From NCBI GenBank assembly GCA_964501445.1, contig CAZCSJ010000023.1, positions 1 to 7,481 of the forward strand: a DNA stretch of 7,481 nt. Direction: 5' to 3'. Position numbers and translations under genes: made by a program. The notes beneath the pieces are model-generated. The model was not told the origin of the DNA. It did not search any database and saw nothing but the letters and a program-made list of their open reading frames with translations. The DNA is from CAZCSJ01 sp964501445. GTDB lineage: Bacteria > Patescibacteriota > Minisyncoccia > Sungbacterales > HO2-52-23. Positions 1-4,859 of this stretch are shown here, piece by piece (the stretch's first letter is position 1; each line of letters begins with the position of its first letter).

Positions 1-269
1 AAACTCGCGAGTTGTATCGGCAGGCGCGAGGACACACACCCGATATCGAGCACGACGCCATGAGGACGCAGGAGACGCACGATCTCCGGATATTCAATAA
101 TACGCTCGTTCACCAACACCTTCCCGCCAAAAAGCGGCCTCCGCCAACGGAGCGCGCGGAGAAGTATCGCATTGAAAAAATGATACGCCGCACCGCGCAC
201 TTTTCCGAGACGCGGGTAGTACGTCTCAAACGCGTCATTCAGTTCTTCGTGGAGTTGATTGAGAGCCAT
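1..269 (-). CDS. SAM-dependent methyltransferase-like protein, N-terminal fragment
   Basis: The minus strand is open from an ATG at 269-267 to the window edge, giving 89 complete codons with no stop; the 3' part lies outside the window. The start is fixed by an in-frame TGA eight codons upstream with no other ATG between. Residues 74-78 read LDIGC, preceded by two Val and followed by VSSRLPIQLAS. This resembles motif I (SAM-binding loop after beta strand 1) of class I methyltransferases, but Val-Ser-Ser replaces the usual Gly-x-Gly. A stretch before it, NERIIEYPEIVRLL, resembles the region ahead of motif I in methyltransferases found in surface-polysaccharide clusters. The expected role is methyl transfer from SAM to a sugar or other small acceptor in the cytoplasm; the acceptor is unknown. 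Structured element copy A and a promoter-like sequence lie directly upstream, so it probably begins its own transcription unit. Motifs II onward are not visible, so the call rests on one motif plus context. Confidence 0.78.
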   Translation of the reverse strand, partial: MALNQLHEELNDAFETYYPRLGKVRGAAYHFFNAILLRALRWRRPLFGGKVLVNERIIEYPEIVRLLRPHGVVLDIGCVSSRLPIQLAS

Positions 270-272
270 GAA

Positions 273-418
273 TGAGATAATGAATCGGGTGTATCAATGA
301 GCGGGTTTGAAAGCCGAGCGGGCACGGTGTCCCGATGTACATCGGGACGAGCGAGGCTTTCCCCTGCGCGAATCCTCGCTGGGGATTCGCGCAAAAGCGA
401 ATGATACACCCGATTCAT
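273..418. repeat. Structured intergenic multi-hairpin element, copy A
   Basis: This fills most of the space between the glycosyltransferase ending at 476 and the ATG at 269. A perfect 17-base outer inverted repeat (280-296 with 402-418) encloses three nested or adjacent hairpins. A 7-base stem (309-315 with 355-361) supports an apical 8-base stem (329-336 with 341-348, loop GTAC, containing the 18-base perfect palindrome 330-347). A separate 10-base stem follows (366-375 with 383-392, 7-base loop). Motifs shared with copy B are tgagcgggtt (298-307), gccgagcgggca (313-324), gagcgaggc (349-357), gaatcctcgc (370-379) and agcgaa (396-401), plus the flank tgagataa (273-280). Outer-stem and apical-stem sequences differ from copy B although pairing is kept. 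Read on the minus strand it is a leader ending three bases before the ATG. It could act as structured RNA, a DNA hairpin, or both; its identity is not known to me. Confidence 0.85.
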
Positions 419-432
419 ACATTTCTATCATT

Positions 433-443
433 TCTATACTATA
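433..443 (-). promoter_or_regulatory. Possible -10 region upstream of element A and the methyltransferase
   Basis: On the minus strand this reads TATAGTATAGA, offering two overlapping -10-like hexamers (TATAGT at 443-438, TATAGA at 438-433) in an AT-rich patch between the glycosyltransferase stop (476) and element A. Initiation about seven bases downstream would start the RNA shortly before the outer stem at 418. I see no convincing -35. The equivalent position upstream of copy B has TATAAT, which strengthens the reading. It is a sequence-match inference only. Confidence 0.4.
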
Positions 444-475
444 CAGACGAACGAAAGCGAAGAGGCGCGCCTGTC

Positions 476-1567
476 TCAAACACTTCGATACAAAACAACA
501 TACTCCCGAATCTTTTCATCCCAACGGAATTGCCGCGCAAATTCTTTAGAATATTCCGCCATCTTTGTATGTAACGAAGAATCTCCCAAAATGGTCAGAA
601 TCGCCTGCGCGAACCCCTCGGTATTTTCTTCCGCGACAAGCAACCCATTTTTTCCATCAGCAACCGCATCGTCAATCCCGCACCCTTTGGTGCCCACGAC
701 CGGAAGCCCGCACGCGGCGGCTTCCAGAAACACAATGCCGAATCCCTCCACATCATGGCCGGTGTTGCGCGAGTAGAGGCAAAAAATCTCGGCGCCGCGG
801 AGCCATGCATACACATCTTTTTTTGTATCCGCATTTTCTACGAGAATCACACGGCCCTCAAGGCCGCATTTTTTTATATGCGCGGTCAATGCGTCATAAT
901 ACCCCCCGCTCAAACGCTTTCCGACAATAACATACCGCAACTCCGGCATCACGCGTGCCACGCGCGCGAACGCGCTCACCGATTCAATGTATCCCTTGCG
1001 TCTTCGGAGCGCTCCAACGCTCACCACATAGGGCTTGAGATGCAGCTGGGTATCAGATACTTCTGTTTCTTCCGAAAAAGCAAAATCCTCTTCCTGCAAC
1101 GCAGGGGTTATCACCGCCACCGGCTTTCCGATATGCGGCTCTATTTCCCGCGCCGTGAATCGGCTTATCGCGGTCCTGTATACCGCGCGCCGCAACACCC
1201 ATCGCGCCAAGGGCGCGAACCAGCGATGGAGCGGGAGTACCGACCCCGTGCCGATGGCAGTAATAATCAACGGTTTTTTGAGCCCGAACGAAGTGAGCGC
1301 GGCGAGAATCCCGTACGGAAACACATCAATCGCGTGGATGACATCTGCGGCGCTGCACTGCGCGCGTATGGCAAAAAAATTCCGCAGCATCGCGCGCCAG
1401 CCTCCGGAGAGCAACGGCACCTCAAACGGATAGCCGCTTTTTTCTGCGGTGAGCGCCACAACCTCTGCAGGAAGAGTATTGCGCAGTCCCTCAATCAGTG
1501 AACGAGAAAATATTCCTCCTCCGTTGTCGGTCTTGAGATTATGGACGAAGAAACATACTTTGGTCAT
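476..1567 (-). CDS. Family 4 (GT-B) glycosyltransferase
   Basis: This is a 363-residue protein, the usual length for a single GT4 enzyme, and would transfer a sugar from a nucleotide-sugar donor to a growing surface glycan at the cytoplasmic face. The N-terminal Rossmann-like domain opens MTKVCFFVHNLKTDNGGG, where the glycine-rich loop after the first beta strand is typical of GT4. Domain two starts near residue 180 with VVSVGALRRRKGY, the usual first strand and basic donor-site segment, followed by YVIVGK. The donor-binding EX7E motif is intact at E274 and E282 (EGFGIVFLE), followed by AAACGLPVVGTKGCGI. There is no signal peptide or clear membrane span. The start at 1567 abuts a scaffold gap; it is preferred because the sequence begins exactly as family N-termini do, but an earlier start cannot be excluded. 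It stops with TGA at 476, followed by a promoter-like patch and element A, so it is probably last in its transcription unit. Donor and acceptor are unknown. Confidence 0.95.
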   Translation of the reverse strand: MTKVCFFVHNLKTDNGGGIFSRSLIEGLRNTLPAEVVALTAEKSGYPFEVPLLSGGWRAMLRNFFAIRAQCSAADVIHAIDVFPYGILAALTSFGLKKPLIITAIGTGSVLPLHRWFAPLARWVLRRAVYRTAISRFTAREIEPHIGKPVAVITPALQEEDFAFSEETEVSDTQLHLKPYVVSVGALRRRKGYIESVSAFARVARVMPELRYVIVGKRLSGGYYDALTAHIKKCGLEGRVILVENADTKKDVYAWLRGAEIFCLYSRNTGHDVEGFGIVFLEAAACGLPVVGTKGCGIDDAVADGKNGLLVAEENTEGFAQAILTILGDSSLHTKMAEYSKEFARQFRWDEKIREYVVLYRSV

Positions 1568-1667
1568 NNNNNNNNNNNNNNNNNNNNNNNNNNNNNNNNN
1601 NNNNNNNNNNNNNNNNNNNNNNNNNNNNNNNNNNNNNNNNNNNNNNNNNNNNNNNNNNNNNNNNNNN
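1568..1667. other. Scaffold gap of 100 Ns
   Basis: Exactly 100 Ns, a conventional placeholder for a gap of unknown size. It hides the 3' end of the deacetylase gene and whatever precedes the glycosyltransferase start at 1567. Reading frames that appear to run through it carry no meaning. Confidence 0.99.
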
Positions 1668-2423
1668 ATACCAATCGGAAACTCCCGTAAGGCGCACGGT
1701 GAATTCAAACCAATTCGTAGACGCATCCACCTGTATGCGGGGCAAAGAAAAAAGTGGATCGCCCCGCCTGACCCGCCGCTGGTCTACTGTCCACCCGGAT
1801 CGAAATCCCGCGTCCCGCGCCGCATCCGAAACCCGTTCATTATAACTCCCTTTTGGATACGCAATATCGGCAACGCCTCCATGTATTGTTTTGGAACGCA
1901 CGAGTTCGGACACGAGCTCTTCCTGTGGCATCCGTGTGAGCTTCCGGTGCGTTGCGCCGTGGCTCCCGAGAGAAACCAAGGGATTGGCCTTGAGTAATGC
2001 GATCTCCGCATCGGTGAGAAGCGCCAGCTCACTCCCCAACGCATCGCGATCCACAGGCCCCGCGCATACGAATACCGTTGCGGGTATGCGGTACTTCTCC
2101 AAAATCGGGAGCGCATGAGTTGTAAAATCCTTATATCCGTCATCAAACGTGACCGCAACCGCGTCGCGACGCGGCGGGAGATTTTTCTCTCCTGCGCCGT
2201 AGCCGATCACATCATCAAGCGAAACAGGGTGATAGTGCTTTGCAAGATACCGGATCTGTCGCTCAAAATCGTGGGGCCGCACCGCGTAGTGCCACGGCGC
2301 ATCCGACACCGAATGGTACACCAAAACCACCGGCCGTAAATCCCACCGAATAAAAAATGAGAGGCCGCGGTGTGCGAACCAGAGAATTCCAAGGAATACA
2401 CGGCGGAGCGCTACCTTATACAT
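1668..2423 (-). CDS. Polysaccharide deacetylase (CE4/NodB domain), C-terminus lost in gap
   Basis: 252 codons are visible before the scaffold gap. Members of carbohydrate esterase family 4 are metal-dependent and remove N- or O-acetyl groups from glycans such as peptidoglycan or exopolysaccharide. Motif 1 is TFDDGY at residues 92-97, where the first Asp is the usual catalytic base and the second a metal ligand. Motif 2 is SHGATH, with metal-binding H155 and H159. A motif-3-like segment is AYPKGSYNE near residue 190, and VLVYHSV near residue 30 is the typical first strand. Residues from about 8 to 25 (VFLGILWFAHRGLSFFI) are hydrophobic and could be a signal anchor, which would place the enzyme outside the membrane. 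Tandem ATGs at 2426 and 2423 both overlap the preceding gene's end (2416), by 11 or 8 bases, implying translational coupling. The visible sequence nearly completes the domain, so the stop probably lies soon inside the gap. The substrate is unknown. Confidence 0.93.
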
Positions 2424-3319
2424 CATTGCGTGAAAGAATATCCACCATCTTTGCCACGGTGTTCTCAAGCGAATGGTGCTCCACGACAATGGAACGCAAC
2501 GCGAGATTCGGCCGCGGCTCGTCTGCGAGGAGTTTTATGCGCTCCGCGAGAAACTCAGGGGTGAGATGCTCCAAAAAATATTTCTTGGGCATGAGCGTGC
2601 GGTACGCCTCGTTTGCGGTGATCACCGTGAGGCCGGATGCCATTGCCTCCAACACCGCCTTATCCATTGAACCGGTGCCCGACACGTTCAAAAAAAGATC
2701 ATACTCGCGAAGGAGATCGGGAATTTCAGAAAATGAGTGCGCGCCTTCAAACCGAATATGCCGTTCGAGCCCCTCCGCGCGGACGAGCGCCTTCAAGGAC
2801 TCCAGATACGAATGGTCGCGCGGCAAGAGCGGTCCCCCGACAAGTGCTAACTCCCANNNNNNNNNNNNNNNNNNNNNNNNNNNNNNNNNNNNNNNNNNNN
2901 NNNNNNNNNNNNNNNNNNNNNNNNNNNNNNNNNNNNNNNNNNNNNNNNNNNNNNNNCCGCAATTTCCATGTGACGGATTTATGCGCGTACCAAAGGCCCG
3001 TGGGCTTGCGAAGCGAGAGAGTGAACGGGCTTGCGGCGATCACAAACTCCGGCCCCATGTGAAAGAGTACGGCATCGGCAATCGGATAGTAGCGCGAAAA
3101 AAGCTCCCAGAATGTCCAGAGGCGCCGGAGACGCGACTTTCCCTTATCCTTGCCGAGCGAATGCGCACTGGAGTTTTGCGGCAACTCGTACCTCCCTACC
3201 GAATCGGCAATCACTATGGCACGGCCTGCTTTTCGCGCGCACGCCTCAAACCAATAGGCAAACGCGCCTAAATTTTCATCAGTGCGGTCAAATTTCTGCG
3301 CAACGATCAAAAGCGTCAT
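2416..3319 (-). CDS. GT4-like glycosyltransferase interrupted by a scaffold gap
   Basis: Two in-frame-ended pieces flank a 100-N gap and together look like one GT-B enzyme. The N-terminal piece (3319-2957, 121 residues) begins MTLLIVAQKFDRTDENLGAF, a typical first strand of this subgroup, and includes AVLFHMGPEF. The C-terminal piece (2856-2416, 146 residues) begins WELALVGGPLLPRDHSYLE, the strand and helix in the middle of the donor-binding domain, and ends at TAA. The donor motif lacks its first Glu: in SGTGSMDKAVLEAMASG the position eight before the conserved Glu is Gly. The visible total is 267 residues against roughly 360-380 for the family, so about 100 residues are missing, more than 100 Ns could encode. 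The start lies 10 bases after the stop of the membrane transferase (3330), with no Shine-Dalgarno visible. That the halves form one gene is inference from complementary domain content and strand. Confidence 0.85.
2857..2956. other. Scaffold gap of 100 Ns
   Basis: Exactly 100 Ns of unknown true size inside the GT4-like gene. Because both flanks look like parts of one enzyme missing about 100 residues, the real gap is probably nearer 300 bases. Confidence 0.99.
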
Positions 3320-3329
3320 GGACGAGGGA

Positions 3330-4697
3330 TTAGGTTTTAGGGGTTAGGGTTGGGACAACTCTACTACGGAATAACGAAACAATGGGTAAAAACGCGTACG
3401 CCGCGTAGAACAATGAGATCGGAAGACGCAACCGCGCATTAATCGCATACCCCGTACTCAAGCTTGCCACCAAGAAATACGCGATGAGAAGGCCAATGGA
3501 GATGTCGCGGAATCGGTGGTCTCCTTTTCGGAGCGACCACGCAAAGCCCAAAAGAAACAAAAAGAAAAAGAGCATCCAGAATGCGCGGCCGAGGATAAAA
3601 ACAAAAAACATGGGGTCTGCCGCAACCACGCGGGGAATTGCCACAAGCGATTCGCGGAGTTTTAAAATGGTGAGCGGCGGACCGGTGCGCTCTTTATAAT
3701 ATCCCAGGTGCACTGCAAGATCGTAGTACGCATCGTGCGTAAAAAATTGCCATCCGGTGAGCGCGTTGCTTTTGAGCGCCGCCAACGGATACTCGGCAAT
3801 AATACCGAGCGTCCGGCGTTTCAAAAGTCCGGCATTGGAAAGATCACTCGGGTCAATGCCCTCGGCGCGGAGGTCCGCGAGCATTACGCGCCGCTCCTCA
3901 TCCAGGGTTGTCCCGTGCGCCATTGCGCGAACCGACCCCCCCAGTAAAAAATAAAGGTTAGTATTTTCAATGGATGCGAGCCGCGGCGCGCCAAAGTGCT
4001 GCCAGTTTCGCGCGAGCCACGGCGAGAGAACGAGTATGCCAAGAAGGAGTGCTGCCCCCGCATGCGTAACTGCCTTCCTCATGCCTGCCCGGCGGCGGAG
4101 AATCACCGCAACCGCCAAGAGCGAAAGAAGAAAAAGCAGGTAGAATCCGATCGGCCGCACGAACGCGGCAAGCGCCAAAAGCACCGTAGCACCGTAAAGC
4201 AAAAGCGGATTTTCTCCATGAACCCAGCGAACCATCAAGATACATGCGAGAAGAAGCAAGAAAATAAAGAGCACTTCCGTGAGGAGAAAGACGCTATGTG
4301 CTGCCAAAAACGGTTCAACAGCAAGAAAGAGCGCTGTCCCCCGCGCGATACGTTCATCAAACCGGAGACTGCGCAAAAGGAAATATCCGAGGACAGGGAT
4401 CAGCGCGCCGAGAAGAATTTGAACTCCGAGCGCCACACCCGGACCGCCAATCGCGTAAAGGGCGGCGAGTACGGCGGGGTAGCCCGGGGTTTTAAATACA
4501 TACGGACGAAAAGGCGGGATTTCATCCGCGCTGAAGCCGTTGCCCGCAAGGAGATTTCGCGCGAGAAAGTCGTAATTCGTTGCATCGCTATAATGCAGGA
4601 AAAACTTCTCGCCGCCGGCAGAAAACCCAATTAAAAGCAGGGCTACACGCACCGCAAGCGCGAGAAATATCACAAGACCTAAAAATCGGTAAGACAT
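3330..4697 (-). CDS. Integral-membrane GT-C glycosyltransferase (PMT/ArnT-like, GT39 type)
   Basis: This 455-residue multi-span membrane protein resembles dolichyl/polyprenyl-phosphate-sugar transferases, which move a sugar from a lipid-phosphate donor to a glycan, lipid or protein on the outer face. The first span covers residues 5-26. Asp38 in HYSDATNYDFLARNL lies in the first outer loop, where GT-C enzymes carry the catalytic acidic residue. FKTPGYPAVLAALYAI (from about residue 68) and HSVFLLTEVLFIFLLL are characteristic of the PMT_2 fold, and a C-terminal NARLRLPI resembles the conserved Arg/Pro segment before the last span. Hydrophobic runs predict roughly ten or more spans. I chose the ATG at 4697 because the longer reading from 4751 would translate the outer stem and hairpin of element B and add the basic, non-membrane stretch MPARPPTRSQMHRS. 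It is the first gene after element B and is followed 10 bases later by the gapped glycosyltransferase. No Shine-Dalgarno is apparent. Donor and acceptor are unknown. Confidence 0.92.
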   Translation of the reverse strand: MSYRFLGLVIFLALAVRVALLLIGFSAGGEKFFLHYSDATNYDFLARNLLAGNGFSADEIPPFRPYVFKTPGYPAVLAALYAIGGPGVALGVQILLGALIPVLGYFLLRSLRFDERIARGTALFLAVEPFLAAHSVFLLTEVLFIFLLLLACILMVRWVHGENPLLLYGATVLLALAAFVRPIGFYLLFLLSLLAVAVILRRRAGMRKAVTHAGAALLLGILVLSPWLARNWQHFGAPRLASIENTNLYFLLGGSVRAMAHGTTLDEERRVMLADLRAEGIDPSDLSNAGLLKRRTLGIIAEYPLAALKSNALTGWQFFTHDAYYDLAVHLGYYKERTGPPLTILKLRESLVAIPRVVAADPMFFVFILGRAFWMLFFFLFLLGFAWSLRKGDHRFRDISIGLLIAYFLVASLSTGYAINARLRLPISLFYAAYAFLPIVSLFRSRVVPTLTPKT

Positions 4698-4699
4698 AG

Positions 4700-4845
4700 T
4701 GAGATAAATAGACCTATGCATCTGTGAGCGGGTTGGAGGCCGAGCGGGCATGGTTTCCCGGCTTGCCGGGAAGAGCGAGGCCGACTCTCCAGCCCGAATC
4801 CTCGCGGGGGATTCGGGCGTAGCGAACAGGTGTATAGGTCTATTT
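4700..4845. repeat. Structured intergenic multi-hairpin element, copy B
   Basis: This second copy of the element at 273-418 has the same overall length (146 bases with its flank). The outer stem is 20 base pairs (4706-4725 with 4826-4845), with two G-T appositions that would be G-U wobbles in plus-strand RNA. The apical stem is 4755-4761 with 4766-4772 (loop CTTG), extended by a T-G apposition at 4754/4773. A separate 10-base stem pairs 4792-4801 with 4809-4818 around a 7-base loop. Shared core motifs are at 4725-4734, 4739-4750, 4773-4781, 4796-4805 and 4821-4826, and the flank tgagataa is at 4700-4707. The basal 4-base stem (ggcc, 4738-4741 with 4779-4782) is weaker than in copy A. It ends two bases before the ATG at 4697 on the minus strand. 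Function is unknown. Confidence 0.85.
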
Positions 4846-4848
4846 TAA

Positions 4849-4854
4849 ATTATA
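4849..4854 (-). promoter_or_regulatory. Possible -10 box (TATAAT) for the second operon
   Basis: On the minus strand the consensus hexamer TATAAT sits five bases after the stop codon of the upstream glycosyltransferase and three bases before the outer stem of element B. Initiation about seven bases downstream would begin the RNA almost exactly at the first base of that stem. The best -35 at 17-base spacing is poor (TTCCGG) and would lie in the 3' end of the upstream gene. Confidence 0.5.
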
Positions 4855-4859
4855 GTATA

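Noticed and set aside
280..418. Element A as a conventional Rho-independent terminator
   Set aside because: No T-run follows the hairpins on either strand, and the structure is far larger and multi-branched.
280..418. Element as a typical MITE or integron attC site
   Set aside because: Terminal sequences are not shared between the copies, no target-site duplication is visible and no attC core-site motifs are recognisable.
434..475. GGCGCGCC palindrome and nearby sequence after the glycosyltransferase stop as a terminator
   Set aside because: An 8-base palindrome without a loop or T-tract is too weak to support a call.
755..1501. Long open frame on the plus strand (248 codons)
   Set aside because: It lies opposite the GT4 gene, has no family-like motifs and is rich in Arg/His; a shadow frame of a GC-rich gene.
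1539..1726. Apparent coding frames running through the 100-N gap between glycosyltransferase and deacetylase
   Set aside because: The gap size is unknown, so frame continuity across Ns is meaningless; the two sides encode clearly different families.
3996..4634. Plus-strand open frame of 212 codons, very rich in Lys, Arg and Glu
   Set aside because: It is the antisense of membrane-span codons in the GT-C gene, which yields charged shadow proteins.
4698..4751. Longer start for the membrane transferase, beginning MPARPPTRSQMHRS
   Set aside because: The extra 18 codons are translated from the outer stem and hairpin of element B and precede the natural membrane-span start at 4697.
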